From positions 124,001-188,000 of the forward strand of contig NZ_JAEVLT010000004.1 in NCBI RefSeq assembly GCF_024494385.1: 64,000 nt of DNA. Direction: 5' to 3'. This document shows positions 43,240-51,880 of this stretch, one piece after another. Every line of letters starts with the position of its first letter. Position 1 is the first letter of the stretch. Under the pieces are notes generated by a model that worked only from the letters and a program-made list of their open reading frames with translations, had not been told where the DNA came from and did not search any database. Source of the stretch: Bacillus sp. EB600 (GTDB taxonomy: Bacteria > Bacillota > Bacilli > Bacillales > Cytobacillaceae). A program made the translations under genes and the position numbers.

Positions 43240-43446
43240 TCAGCTTACCTTTACCAGAGCTGATATTCTTGTAGAATCCAATTCAATCAATTGAAAGATA
43301 TTGACTTCCCCTCGCCTACTAGGGTCTGGGTCTATGGGAAAACTCAACAATATCAACTCCTCTCCTTTTTGAAGGCAACCTTCGTTGCTGTCCGCTGGAG
43401 TGCGAACAAATCCTTCTTTATCATAAACCCAAATACATGAAAGCAC
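43240..43446 (-). CDS. small ORF upstream of corA (possible coupling leader)
   Basis: 68 residues from a GTG at 43446 with only a weak site. It starts MLSCIWVYDKEGFVRTPADS and includes LQKGEELILLSFPIDPDPSR then GEVNIFQLIEL. The sequence reads like a real small beta-rich protein. It ends directly at the hairpin that hides the corA ribosome site, so it may be translationally coupled to corA. The family was not recognised. Confidence 0.45.
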   Translation of the reverse strand: MLSCIWVYDKEGFVRTPADSNEGCLQKGEELILLSFPIDPDPSRRGEVNIFQLIELDSTRISALVKVS

Positions 43447-43471
43447 AAACCTATTTTTTTATGGAATTTTG

Positions 43472-44365
43472 CTATTCTTTTGGGTAATAAGGGTTCAAGT
43501 GGATGAGCACTTCTTTTATATTATCGTATTTCCCCATTAATGTTTCCTTTATTTTTTTAGAAAGATCATGTCCTTCCTTTATGGTCATAGAATGATTAAT
43601 GGCAATCCGTAAATCAACGAGAACATAATGTCCATGTTCTCTTGCCCTAAGGCGGTCAATTCGCTTTACCTCCGGAAATGTTAAAATGAGCGCAACATAT
43701 TCTTGAAGCGTTTCCTGATTTATACTACGCTCCAATAATATATTAAATGCTTCTGTCAGCATCATTTTTGAAATTCTAAAAATCAAGAAGGCCACAAAAA
43801 TACTGGCCACTTTATCGCCATAAAGCAGGAAGGCCAAGTCAAACTTTTCCCCAATGATCGAAATTAAAACCCCAATTGAAGCAGCAATGGATGCGACAAT
43901 ATCTGCTTTATGATCGATCGCAATGGCTTCAATCGCTTTGCTACTGTTTTGTTTAGCAACCTTTAGAGATGTACGGTATAAGATAATCTTTGTAATAAAA
44001 GAAAAAAATGCCACCCACATCGCCAAAAAGGTTGGTGGTTCAACTTTATAGAAGAAACCGCTTACCCCTTCGAACACCACATAAAGTGCTACCATAAAAA
44101 GCAGAATCCCAATGATACCGGATACAATCACTTCTGCTTTTCCATGACCATATGGATGTTCTTTATCTGCAGGCTTATTAGAAATCCTAATAACCAGTAA
44201 TACAATAATCGATGCAAATACATCTGCCGCAGAGTGAATTCCATCTGCAAACACAGCATCACTATTTCCAATCAATCCAATAGTAATTTTTCCTACTGTT
44301 AATAAAACATTGCATACCAAACTAATCCACGCAATTTTATTAGCAATAGCCTCCCGCTGTTCCAT
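43472..44365 (-). CDS. cation diffusion facilitator (CDF) family transporter
   Basis: 297 residues from the ATG at 44365 (GGGGTGG site); the frame is open to 44398. Six membrane segments fill about residues 10-215. The metal site motif of segment 2 is FADGIHSAADVFAS (HSxxD, about 40-53) and that of segment 5 is IAIDHKADIVAS (HKxD, about 147-158). The C-terminal cytoplasmic domain (about 215-297) has GHYVLVDLRIAINHSM, typical of CDF dimerisation. It exports divalent metal (Zn, Fe, Mn or Co) against protons; the exact metal is unknown. Confidence 0.92.
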   Translation of the reverse strand: MEQREAIANKIAWISLVCNVLLTVGKITIGLIGNSDAVFADGIHSAADVFASIIVLLVIRISNKPADKEHPYGHGKAEVIVSGIIGILLFMVALYVVFEGVSGFFYKVEPPTFLAMWVAFFSFITKIILYRTSLKVAKQNSSKAIEAIAIDHKADIVASIAASIGVLISIIGEKFDLAFLLYGDKVASIFVAFLIFRISKMMLTEAFNILLERSINQETLQEYVALILTFPEVKRIDRLRAREHGHYVLVDLRIAINHSMTIKEGHDLSKKIKETLMGKYDNIKEVLIHLNPYYPKE

Positions 44366-44466
44366 TATATAACCACCCCAGAAACAATCTTTCCCCAAGT
44401 AAAGTATAGGTGTTTCTATGTACTACCCGCTAAACTTATTTGGTTCTGTTTTCTATTCATTCTACC

Positions 44467-44610
44467 TTAATCCCGCATATTTTTCCCATTCAACTCATAG
44501 TTTACCATCTCTTGCTCCTCTTCCACGGTAATTTTGGTTATTTGGTCTTGAAGCAAATGAAAAGCCTCGTTTAATTCATCTCTTGAAGGAAATTCTCTTT
44601 TTTTATTCAT
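44467..44610 (-). CDS. small acidic protein of unknown function
   Basis: A 47-residue ORF with an AAGGGG site nine bases before its ATG. It begins MNKKREFPSRDELNEAFHLL and ends EMVNYELNGKNMRD. It is predicted to be all-helical with no membrane segment. It is divergent from the YozQ-like gene at 44706. Confidence 0.55.
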   Translation of the reverse strand: MNKKREFPSRDELNEAFHLLQDQITKITVEEEQEMVNYELNGKNMRD

Positions 44611-44705
44611 ATTCTCATGCCCCTTTATTTATTGAAATGAGTAATCCCTTGTCAATTGGTAAAAATACGTTTGTAAAAATCTAACGAAAGAAGGAGTGTT
44701 TCCAA

Positions 44706-44918
44706 ATGGATCAAAAGGTTCCAAAGGACAGCCAGAATCTTGCAGGTAGAGTTTATGAACCAAGCGATTATCAAAAAAAGGATGAATTATCATCTGGACT
44801 CGCCAAAACACATGAACAGTTTAGTGATACCTACATGGAAGGCGAAATTGGTGCTGTAATCGATAATGAAAACGGTAAAGACATTCCCATCGGTAAAAAG
44901 GGCGACACTCAGAAGTAA
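44706..44918 (+). CDS. YozQ-like small protein (DUF4025 type)
   Basis: A 70-residue hydrophilic protein. The central YEPSDYQKKDELSSGLAKTH and EQFSDTYMEGEI match the conserved core I associate with YozQ/DUF4025 proteins of Bacillus. It has a GAAAGAAGGAG site. The function is unknown, and the family is mostly found in spore formers. Confidence 0.75.
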   Translation: MDQKVPKDSQNLAGRVYEPSDYQKKDELSSGLAKTHEQFSDTYMEGEIGAVIDNENGKDIPIGKKGDTQK

Positions 44919-44923
44919 TAGAT

Positions 44924-44968
44924 AGAGAAGCGTAAACGCCCGTGTAGGGCGCTTGCGCTTCTCTTTTA
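44924..44968. terminator. terminator between the YozQ-like gene and the YteA-like gene
   Basis: AGAGAAGCG...CGCCC and GGGCG...CGCTTCTCT form a long stem with T and A runs on either side. It serves the convergent pair. Confidence 0.8.
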
Positions 44969-45718
44969 ATCATGGTCTACGTATGGATCGTGTTCATAGG
45001 CAGGTAAGTCGCCAAAGCTGGTCATAATCCCCTCTTCATCGAGTGCATCTTCATAATGTTCATGCTGCGGATTCGGATAAACCGTTATATTTTTCCCATA
45101 CAAATCGTTTCCAACGAAGTTCTCATAATCCTCGACATAGCTAATATTCTCATCCGCCTCTGAATAGATATCCTGGTAATCATCCTGCGGAAAGGCTAAA
45201 TCGGATGGCGTATCAGATGTTCCCCATTGGGCAACGGTTTGCCAGGAGTCCTCTGCATCAAACGCCACAGTTTCATGTTGTTCATCCATATCAAACTTTC
45301 CAAACGGAGGCATCAACACACCTTCCTCTAACGGACGTTCATGGGAGGTAATTTGGTCTGGACTATGTTCCTTACAGTAAATCGTATTAGGCAAAGCCTC
45401 TAACCTCTCCAAAGAAATCTCTTTTCCACAAGTTTTACATTTGCCGTACGTTCCATTTTCCATTGCTGTTAAGGCCTGATCAATGTTTCCTAACTCAAGC
45501 TCGTAATGCTCATCCAATGCAATATCCTTTTCCCGTTCATAAAGATCTGTTCCCTCATCGGCTGGATGATTATCATAACTCGATAATTCCCCCATTGATT
45601 CATGATAATGACCTCGGTCTAACCCAAAATGATCATTTTGTTTAAAATGTTCCTCTAACTCCTGTTTATCCTTAAGCAGCTGTAAGCGGAGCTCAGCTAG
45701 TTTCTGCGTCGACAGCAT
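44966..45718 (-). CDS. yteA: YteA-like TraR/DksA zinc-finger protein
   Basis: 250 residues. An N-terminal coiled coil (about 5-30) precedes the conserved YHESMGELSSYDNHPADEGT (about 38-57). A C4 zinc finger follows, KCKTCGKEI...LPNTIYCKEH (about 94-119, Cys pairs CxxC and C). The C-terminal half is acidic (EDYENF, EDALDEEGI). This matches the Bacillus YteA group of DksA/TraR proteins, which are forespore-associated in some species. It is likely an RNA-polymerase-associated or storage role; the function is uncertain. Confidence 0.85.
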   Translation of the reverse strand: MLSTQKLAELRLQLLKDKQELEEHFKQNDHFGLDRGHYHESMGELSSYDNHPADEGTDLYEREKDIALDEHYELELGNIDQALTAMENGTYGKCKTCGKEISLERLEALPNTIYCKEHSPDQITSHERPLEEGVLMPPFGKFDMDEQHETVAFDAEDSWQTVAQWGTSDTPSDLAFPQDDYQDIYSEADENISYVEDYENFVGNDLYGKNITVYPNPQHEHYEDALDEEGIMTSFGDLPAYEHDPYVDHD

Positions 45719-45947
45719 CCGTCATTACTCCCTTCAAAAAGGCTTTACAAATTGGTTTTATGTGAATGGCAGCATGTTTGTTTTTTATCTTGTACCTTTC
45801 TATTTTCATGTTTTTCACGATCGTTTATGTAAGAAATCGTCAATTCCATCAAAATCCTAATTGGAGCTTCGACAGATCGGTATAAGTTGGGTCGCAGAGT
45901 GTATCTTAAAAATGTAGTTCTTTATTTTGAAGAAAAGAGGAGATCCT

Positions 45948-46118
45948 ATGGTAAATGAAAATTTCGATGAATTTAATAAAGTACAGCTTAAGCATCAAGG
46001 GGAATATCTTGGATCTGATCGAAAGCAGCCGCCAGGAATAAACGATCAAGAGTATAATAACCAGGAAATTACCGACAAAGCAATCGGGGCTACAGGAAGA
46101 AACAGTAAACTCAAATAA
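45948..46118 (+). CDS. small hydrophilic protein of unknown function
   Basis: 56 residues from the ATG at 45948 (GAGGAGAT site). It starts MVNENFDEFNKVQLKHQGEY and then reads SDRKQPPGINDQEYNNQEIT. It is rich in Asn, Gln and charged residues, like many small spore or stress proteins of Bacillus, but no family was recognised. It is followed by a terminator hairpin at 46124-46150. Confidence 0.6.
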   Translation: MVNENFDEFNKVQLKHQGEYLGSDRKQPPGINDQEYNNQEITDKAIGATGRNSKLK

Positions 46119-46123
46119 TTGAA

Positions 46124-46153
46124 GAAAGCTGGCTCCATCCAGCTTTCTCCTTT
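46124..46153. terminator. terminator between 45948 gene and lysE-like gene
   Basis: GAAAGCTGG (46124-46132) and CCAGCTTTC (46139-46147) with a short T-rich tail. It is shared by the convergent genes. Confidence 0.8.
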
Positions 46154-46778
46154 ATCCAAATATTGCATGTATGGCCTGAATTCCAAAATAAATGCCAAAA
46201 CCAATCAAAGAAAGCCCTGAAAGAAATGAGATAAAGATAAGCAAGCTTGGGGTTAAATACTTTTTAAAGCTGCTTGAGATTCCGGCCATCGTAAAATCCC
46301 AAAGCAATAAACCGATAAAAATAGCACTGCTATAAAGGACTAGCTGACTGCTTTCATAGGCAGCCGCTGTTTTCGCTAAAATCGATCCATAAATCCCCAA
46401 CCAGAAAAGTATTGTTAACGGATTGGAAATTGACATAAAAAAACCCGATAATAATGATCTTACTAAGGGCTCTTTGTTGCGATTGGGTTCTAAGCTTAGT
46501 TTTCCGGCATTAATCAGGCTTTCTACACCCGTATAAAGCAGAACAAAACTGCCAAATGACCAGAGAAAAGTTTTCATAAAAGGGGTATCAAGAAACTGGA
46601 CAACACCTATGTATACAACTAACATATAGATGGCATCGGCAAGTACTGCCCCAACACCGACAAACCACGCATGCAAAAATCCATTTCGAATTCCTCTGTC
46701 AATTTGGGCAGCATTTATAGGCCCGATTGGAGCTGCTAACGACAATCCCAATAAAATATAGCTTAAAAATACGTTCAT
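46152..46778 (-). CDS. LysE/RhtB-family amino-acid exporter
   Basis: 208 residues from the ATG at 46778 (GGGGGAAAC site); the frame is open to 46796. Six membrane segments are visible. The family start LGLSLAAPIGPINAAQIDRG carries the conserved PxGP-type motif, and SISNPLTILFWLG marks the fourth segment. It is predicted to export amino acids or related compounds; the substrate is unknown. It stands alone between terminators. Confidence 0.88.
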   Translation of the reverse strand: MNVFLSYILLGLSLAAPIGPINAAQIDRGIRNGFLHAWFVGVGAVLADAIYMLVVYIGVVQFLDTPFMKTFLWSFGSFVLLYTGVESLINAGKLSLEPNRNKEPLVRSLLSGFFMSISNPLTILFWLGIYGSILAKTAAAYESSQLVLYSSAIFIGLLLWDFTMAGISSSFKKYLTPSLLIFISFLSGLSLIGFGIYFGIQAIHAIFG

Positions 46779-46854
46779 ATAGTTTCCCCCCGCCATAAAA
46801 AGCCTGTCTACAAATTTTTATTCACAAAGGGGAGTTTGTACTACAAAAAGATGA

Positions 46855-46888
46855 AAGAGCCTTCAAAAGTTATTGAAAGCTCTTGTTC
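46855..46888 (-). terminator. terminator of the GT2 gene at 46897
   Basis: AAGAGCCTTCAA and TTGAAAGCTCTT form a stem around a short loop just after the stop of the minus-strand gene. Confidence 0.7.
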
Positions 46889-46896
46889 GTAGGTGA

Positions 46897-47943
46897 TTAG
46901 TTTGTTTCAGATGCCTCTCGAAGCTCATTAAGTTTGAACAATTCATCCCCATGGGATATGTTTTTTCTTAAATGGGGAGGCATAGCCAAGCTAGATGTAT
47001 CAATATCAATTGTATACTTTGGCCGCTGCTTTGATTCTTTATAGATTTTACCGATGTATTCCCCAATTAAGCCTATGGCAATCAATTGCAGACCGCCAAT
47101 CAGCCAGATTGAAATAATCAAAGAGGTCCAGCCTGTTTGAGTTTCACCAGAATATTTTAAAGTTAAAAAATACACCCCAAACAAAAGACTTGCAAAAAAT
47201 GAAGCAAGGCCAACCAAGAGCACTGCCCGTATCGGGGTAACCGAAAAGGAGGTAATTCCATCAAAGGCAAAAGCAAGCATTTTTTTCAATGGATATTTTG
47301 ATTGACCTGCTTTTCTTACTCTGCGATCGTAATATACCTGCGCTGAATTGAAGCCAATCAGCGGCACAATTCCTCTTAAGAACAAATTTGCTTCCTTAAA
47401 ACGTTCCAGTTCCAGGATGGCACGCTTGCTCATAAGCCTAAAGTCAGCATGATTGTGGATAAGATCAACGCCAAGCTGTCTCATTACCTTATAAAAGCCG
47501 TGGGCTGTAGTCCGTTTAAAAAAGGTATCTGTTTCACGACGCTTACGCACCCCGTAGACAATCTCATTTCCCTCGCAAAACTTTTGAATAAACTCTGGAA
47601 TGACTTGGATATCATCCTGCAAATCGGCATCAATCGATACAACACAATCGGAATAATCCTTGGCAGTAAATAAACCAGCCAATAATGCATTTTGATGCCC
47701 AACATTACGTGACAGCTTTAAACCACGGACATACTCCTTTCTTAGACCTTCTTTATAAATGATTTCCCATGTTTCATCCTTGCTGCCATCATCGACAAAA
47801 AGTAGTTTACTTCGGTTGGAAATCTGCCCCGCACTTACCATGTCAGTCATTAAATTATGTAATTCCGTAATTGTTTCTGGTAACACTTCTTCCTCATTAT
47901 AACAAGGAATTACAATCGTTAGAATTGGTTCTATCATTTGCAC
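46897..47943 (-). CDS. GtrB/DPM1-like GT2 glycosyltransferase
   Basis: 348 residues. The GT2 domain has LTIVIPCYNEEEVLPETITE, LLFVDDGSKDETWEII, the D-x-D region CVVSIDADLQDDIQV and an RKRRETDTFFKR segment. Two C-terminal membrane segments lie at about 232-255 and 267-290. This is the architecture of enzymes that load a sugar onto undecaprenyl phosphate. It lies 14 nt downstream of a large membrane protein, an arrangement I associate with B. subtilis ykoT-ykoS. The pair probably decorates a cell-surface polymer. Confidence 0.85.
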   Translation of the reverse strand: MQMIEPILTIVIPCYNEEEVLPETITELHNLMTDMVSAGQISNRSKLLFVDDGSKDETWEIIYKEGLRKEYVRGLKLSRNVGHQNALLAGLFTAKDYSDCVVSIDADLQDDIQVIPEFIQKFCEGNEIVYGVRKRRETDTFFKRTTAHGFYKVMRQLGVDLIHNHADFRLMSKRAILELERFKEANLFLRGIVPLIGFNSAQVYYDRRVRKAGQSKYPLKKMLAFAFDGITSFSVTPIRAVLLVGLASFFASLLFGVYFLTLKYSGETQTGWTSLIISIWLIGGLQLIAIGLIGEYIGKIYKESKQRPKYTIDIDTSSLAMPPHLRKNISHGDELFKLNELREASETN

Positions 47944-47957
47944 AAAACCTCCTGATG

Positions 47958-49646
47958 CTACAAAACCTTATATAGATATATTTTCCAAATAGATTGCTTT
48001 TGAACAAAAACTTTTACCAGCCTAAGCTGATTTTCAGCTGCATTGTCTATTGGCAAAGCTGAAAAAAGAAACTGACCGCCCATTTGTTTAAATTGTTTTG
48101 TATTCAGTTGAAGCTGCCGAAGATGCCGATTTGAGTTTTTTTTGATCATATAATGCTTCCCTAGCTGGCCAGTGAATAGATAGCAGCGCCCGCCCCATTG
48201 ATCAAAATAGTGACGGACAATTGGATTGACTTCGAGTTCTTTTTCAATAATCCGCCTAAACTGATGCTTATAGCTTAAAGGGTAAAAATTATTGTAGGTA
48301 TCAATTGTGTAAAAGCCGTTATATTGAGAAATAGCCGGGTGGATTCCAATGCTCGCAACCCGATACTCTTTTTGCGGCAGTGAAATGTACTGCTTGATCT
48401 CAGTGAACAAATCTTCCGCGTAAAATTCTTTCACTGTTGGTTTTTGATGGTAAATAATTTCATCATTATACATGCAAAGAATAGCAATCTGAAAAACCAC
48501 CATCGCTTTAGCCGTATCTCTCCAGCTTTTCCCCTGCATTGCAAGGATTTTTAAAGCAAGCGCAAAATCCGCATAAATGATAAGCGGACTCAAAAAGTGG
48601 TAACGGGCAAAATTAAATGTATCCAAAAAATGAAAACGCTTTGTTAACGGAACCCAGCCTTTATAAAACCAAAAAGCATACCAAAGTGAGAGTAAAAAAT
48701 TCAGTATAAATAGAACCACAAACATTTTTTCCTGCTTCCAAAGCCTTTTTGAATACACATAGTACAAGGCCATAAAGGTGACTGGCAAGATCACCAAGCC
48801 ATGTACGGTCAGGTCATGGGTATGACCTAAAAAGTAGTTTTTAAAGGTTAAACGCACAGCTCTCCAAAAAGGCAATTGGGCATGAAAATACTCATCCCTG
48901 CTGTTTGGCTCCCCTTTATATAGAAAAGAAAAGACAAGCCGATACTCTACAAACATAAAGATAAGAGTCATATAAAAAATAGCGGTTAAGAAACGGAAAT
49001 TCCAGCCTTTTCCTCTTAGCACATCACAAAGCCAAAAAAAACACATTGCACTTAAAAAAAAGAAGAATCCCAAAACAAAGCTTGAGTAAAGCGGTAAAAG
49101 AGTAAGAGTCAAATAGCTTTTTCCTATTTTCTCCCCTTTTCGGATGTTTAAAAATGCCCAAAGTGCAAGCGGCATACCAAGTGTGCTAAGCATTCCGGAT
49201 GGCCAAAATGGAGTTAATGAAAATGCGAGTGCAGTGACAGCTTGATAAAAATGCCACTGTTCCCCTTTAAGCAAATGATTTTTTAATAATAAATACATTC
49301 CTAAAAATGCAAAGACCCTTGTTACTGCTTGGCTTACCCCATACGCGATCATGGTTGGAAAGAGTGCATACAACCAGACAATCCCACTGTACTCAGTCCC
49401 AAGAGAGTTTCTTGGCAGTCCATTAATAATTTGTGGAATAACCCCTTGAAGCGGTCCAAACATCTCACCGCTTCTTGCTAAAACTTTGTACCAGGCAATG
49501 TTTGAATCCAGATTATCATGAACCCGAATATGAGCATTTTCCTGCAGGATAAATAGCGGTGCTAGATAAATGCCAAGAATCAGCAAGGAGAAGGCTAGCA
49601 ATCTTCGCTCTTTCAAAAAATCAATGAACAAAGCTGGACACCTCAA
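47958..49646 (-). CDS. large multi-pass membrane protein (YkoS-like, DUF6044 type)
   Basis: 562 residues with roughly eleven membrane segments in the first 400 and a soluble C-terminal part (about 410-562). The extracytoplasmic loop after segment 1 contains ENAHIRVHDNLDSNIAWYKV, with acidic residues where GT-C-type glycosyltransferases keep their catalytic Asp. The length matches the B. subtilis YkoS protein as I recall it. It is probably the partner that transfers the lipid-linked sugar made by the GT2 enzyme to its acceptor; this is inference. Confidence 0.7.
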   Translation of the reverse strand: MRCPALFIDFLKERRLLAFSLLILGIYLAPLFILQENAHIRVHDNLDSNIAWYKVLARSGEMFGPLQGVIPQIINGLPRNSLGTEYSGIVWLYALFPTMIAYGVSQAVTRVFAFLGMYLLLKNHLLKGEQWHFYQAVTALAFSLTPFWPSGMLSTLGMPLALWAFLNIRKGEKIGKSYLTLTLLPLYSSFVLGFFFFLSAMCFFWLCDVLRGKGWNFRFLTAIFYMTLIFMFVEYRLVFSFLYKGEPNSRDEYFHAQLPFWRAVRLTFKNYFLGHTHDLTVHGLVILPVTFMALYYVYSKRLWKQEKMFVVLFILNFLLSLWYAFWFYKGWVPLTKRFHFLDTFNFARYHFLSPLIIYADFALALKILAMQGKSWRDTAKAMVVFQIAILCMYNDEIIYHQKPTVKEFYAEDLFTEIKQYISLPQKEYRVASIGIHPAISQYNGFYTIDTYNNFYPLSYKHQFRRIIEKELEVNPIVRHYFDQWGGRCYLFTGQLGKHYMIKKNSNRHLRQLQLNTKQFKQMGGQFLFSALPIDNAAENQLRLVKVFVQKQSIWKIYLYKVL

Positions 49647-49750
49647 AACACAATCAATTTATCTATAAGGTTACCTTCCAGATAGAAAAATATTCAAAAA
49701 AGGCGGAGGCACCCAAATTAGGATTGTAACCTAAAGACGCTACGTAAAAA

Positions 49751-49782
49751 AATGCCTTCTGGAAAACAAGAAGGCATTTGTG
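49751..49782 (-). terminator. terminator of the Spo0E-like gene
   Basis: AAATGCCTTCT (49752-49762) and AGAAGGCATTT around a short loop, with the U run on the minus-strand side. Confidence 0.85.
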
Positions 49783-49801
49783 GTAATTTATTTAAGGAAA
49801 G

Positions 49802-49963
49802 TCATTGGCTAAGCTTCGTACTGTAAGCATTTAAAAGGAGATCTAGCTTTTGACTGCATTGAACTACTGTTGGGTTAGAATATCCATATTGATGTGCTAA
49901 CGCAACCATTTCCAACCTTGTTCTTTCGATATTCTTTAACAGATCCTCCAAATGAAAGTTCAT
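49802..49963 (-). CDS. Spo0E-like aspartyl-phosphate phosphatase
   Basis: 53 residues. Two helices are seen: MNFHLEDLLKNIERTRLEMV and the family signature SQKLDLLLN (SQELD-type) near residue 38. Proteins of this group dephosphorylate Spo0A~P and so delay sporulation and alter biofilm commitment. The gene stands alone between a terminator (49751) and the divergent yugO. GGAG/GAGG sites lie upstream of the ATG. Confidence 0.88.
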   Translation of the reverse strand: MNFHLEDLLKNIERTRLEMVALAHQYGYSNPTVVQCSQKLDLLLNAYSTKLSQ

Positions 49964-50095
49964 TGCTCCATCCTCTTTTCAAATGTTCTTAATAGTTCAT
50001 TAATCCTACAATAAACTCTGTCCGGCTATAACACAAGTACCATTTGTACAAAAATTCATAACATTTTGTGAACATTTAATAAATTTTCTATTTAC

Positions 50096-50107
50096 GCTGA
50101 ATTCAGC
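50096..50107. promoter_or_regulatory. 12-bp palindrome in the yugO promoter region
   Basis: GCTGAATTCAGC, a perfect palindrome lying between TTTACG and TGATTA, which could be a weak -35/-10 pair for yugO. The binding protein is unknown. Confidence 0.35.
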
Positions 50108-50181
50108 TTATTTTGATTATGAGGTGGATGTTTTTCGTAAATAATGATTGAAAGAATGATTGATTAATCGAGGTGTTTTTG

Positions 50182-51165
50182 TTGCAAAACCGACTTTATA
50201 TTACTTTTTTACGGATGCCGCTCTTAATTCGAATCTTATTTATTGCCCTATTTGTGTTTCTTAGCTTTGGAATTTTAATTCATTTATTAGAGCCTACTAC
50301 TTTTCCAACTATTTTTGATGGCATTTGGTGGTCGATTATTACTGCTTCCACAGTTGGCTATGGCGATTATGTCCCACAATCGCTATTAGGCAGGATCACT
50401 GCTGTTACGCTTATTTTACTTGGGGCAGGCTTTGTTTCATCCTACTTTATTACCCTTGCGACAACAGCTGTTACGAAGCAGAACGCTCTTTCAGAGGGGA
50501 AAATAGCCTTTAAAGGCAACGGTCATATTATTATCATAGGCTGGAACGAAAGGTCTCGTGAGCTTATCAGTAAACTGACAGCCTCCAATCCTCCGCCAAC
50601 AATTGTCTTAATTGATGAAACCTTAGAAACAAACCCTGTAGCTTCCAGGTATGTTCATTTTATTCAAGGGAAATCCCACATGGATGAGACGATTTTAAAA
50701 AGTGATATTAGCCAGGCCGACAAGGTCCTTATCACCGCAGACCGCGGCAATGATGAGCTTCAAGCAGATATGAACAGTATCCTAACAATGCTGACGATCA
50801 AAGGCATTTGTCCACAAGTAAAATGCATCATTGAAATTCTAACAGCAGAGCAAGTCACAAATGCAAAAAGAGCGGGTGCAGATGAAGTCATCCAATCAAA
50901 TAAATTGACGAGTATGTTTATGGAAAACAGCCTTCATTCTATCCATGATGGACTTTTATCGGACATTGTATATCACTTGCAGGAAAGCAGGCTTGTGGCT
51001 CTTTCCAGGGAGACCTTCTCAGGAAAAAGCTTTGCCACTGCACATGTTGAATTTTATAAACAGAAGTATTTATTGATTGGAATTAAAAGAGGGGAAGAAA
51101 CTATCTTGAATCCCTCCCCCACCTTTCAGATCGATGATAAAGATCAATTTTTGGTCATTAAATGA
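50182..51165 (+). CDS. yugO: YugO-like potassium channel with TrkA-N domain
   Basis: 327 residues from a TTG at 50182 (GAGG eight bases upstream); GTG at 50173 is the other candidate. Two membrane segments flank the pore helix and the selectivity filter ITASTVGYGDYVP (about 53-65). The cytoplasmic RCK/TrkA-N domain starts GHIIIIGWNERSRELI (about 108), with a C-terminal TrkA-C-like part. In B. subtilis YugO releases K+ for electrical signalling in biofilms and is preceded by mstX. No mstX is seen here. Together with the yugN and pgi neighbours the identification is strong. Confidence 0.9.
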   Translation: MQNRLYITFLRMPLLIRILFIALFVFLSFGILIHLLEPTTFPTIFDGIWWSIITASTVGYGDYVPQSLLGRITAVTLILLGAGFVSSYFITLATTAVTKQNALSEGKIAFKGNGHIIIIGWNERSRELISKLTASNPPPTIVLIDETLETNPVASRYVHFIQGKSHMDETILKSDISQADKVLITADRGNDELQADMNSILTMLTIKGICPQVKCIIEILTAEQVTNAKRAGADEVIQSNKLTSMFMENSLHSIHDGLLSDIVYHLQESRLVALSRETFSGKSFATAHVEFYKQKYLLIGIKRGEETILNPSPTFQIDDKDQFLVIK

Positions 51166-51202
51166 CAGTCTTAGGCTGCTTAAGAATTTTTGCTTAATTA
51201 GC

Positions 51203-51613
51203 TTAATCCGCTAACAGAACTGATTCTAACTCTACGACATGCCGTTTACCATTGTCAATATATTCTTCTGGAAAACGGGCGTCAGGTTCAACCGGCTCAG
51301 CAAACTGATCAAATGTCCCGGAAAAATTACCCGAACCTGCCATATCATCCAGCCCGCCCTGAAATTGGTGGGACAACAAAAAAGGTCTTCCTAATTGCAC
51401 TGTGCAATTGGGGCTGTCCAATTGCCCATCAACTGATGTAAATGGCAGCCTAAGGAATTGATACCCTTCCTCATTATCGTCTATTTTATAATCGAAGGCG
51501 CCGTGATCATAATCCCATCCGCCGCCAATTGAATAACCAATTGGCTTTAATTTTTGCTCAAGCTTAAACAAATCAAATTGCCTGCCTTCCAATTTTGACG
51601 GTAATTCAATCAT
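51203..51613 (-). CDS. yugN: YugN-like protein
   Basis: 136 residues matching the YugN-like family. It starts MIELPSKLEGRQFDLFKLEQ, with GGGWDYDHGAFDYKIDD (about 31-47), FLRLPFTSVDGQLD and RPFLLSHQFQGGLDD. No catalytic motif is known. It lies between yugO and pgi as in B. subtilis. GGGGG precedes the ATG. Its function is unknown. The region upstream carries a DnaA-box cluster. Confidence 0.9.
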   Translation of the reverse strand: MIELPSKLEGRQFDLFKLEQKLKPIGYSIGGGWDYDHGAFDYKIDDNEEGYQFLRLPFTSVDGQLDSPNCTVQLGRPFLLSHQFQGGLDDMAGSGNFSGTFDQFAEPVEPDARFPEEYIDNGKRHVVELESVLLAD

Positions 51614-51671
51614 TATTAGACCCCCTTTTTCATTAGCGTTCCCAAGACATGGGGATAAAATGAGACTTTAG

Positions 51672-51826
51672 TTTTCCACAGATTATTAACATTGTAAACA
51701 AATTTATCAGAATTTATCCACTATTGGCTAAACTTATCAACAGAATTCACAATGTTACTAACAGGTTGTTGTCATAAATCCACAATTCAGTAGGATTTAT
51801 CAACTTTACCAGGTTATTTATCCACA
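51672..51826 (+). other. DnaA-box cluster between yugN and pgi
   Basis: Six same-orientation sites related to TTATCCACA lie in 155 bp: TTTTCCACA (51672), TTATCCACT (51714), TTATCAACA (51734), AAATCCACA (51776), TTATCAACT (51797) and the perfect TTATCCACA (51818). The stretch is AT-rich and non-coding. Such clusters outside oriC bind DnaA in Bacillus and titrate it or regulate flanking genes. No dnaA or dnaN is near, so it is not oriC. Confidence 0.7.
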
Positions 51827-51880
51827 CAATTGCAAAAAAAGTAAAAATACCCGAAGAGCACTTGATTTACCATTGCTAAG

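Noticed and set aside
43209..43460. Magnesium riboswitch (M-box) upstream of corA
   Set aside because: The sequence lacks the M-box core and is better explained by a small ORF and a hairpin at the corA ribosome site.
45915..45925. SinR half-site GTTCTTT upstream of the small gene at 45948
   Set aside because: A single half-site in AT-rich DNA; likely chance.
49981..50010. SinR site between the Spo0E-like gene and yugO
   Set aside because: GTTCTTA and GTTCATT occur in the same orientation without an inverted pair; too weak to claim.
51672..51826. Chromosomal origin of replication
   Set aside because: DnaA-like boxes are clustered, but no dnaA, dnaN or AT-rich unwinding region with the usual neighbours is present; it is more likely an oriC-distal cluster.
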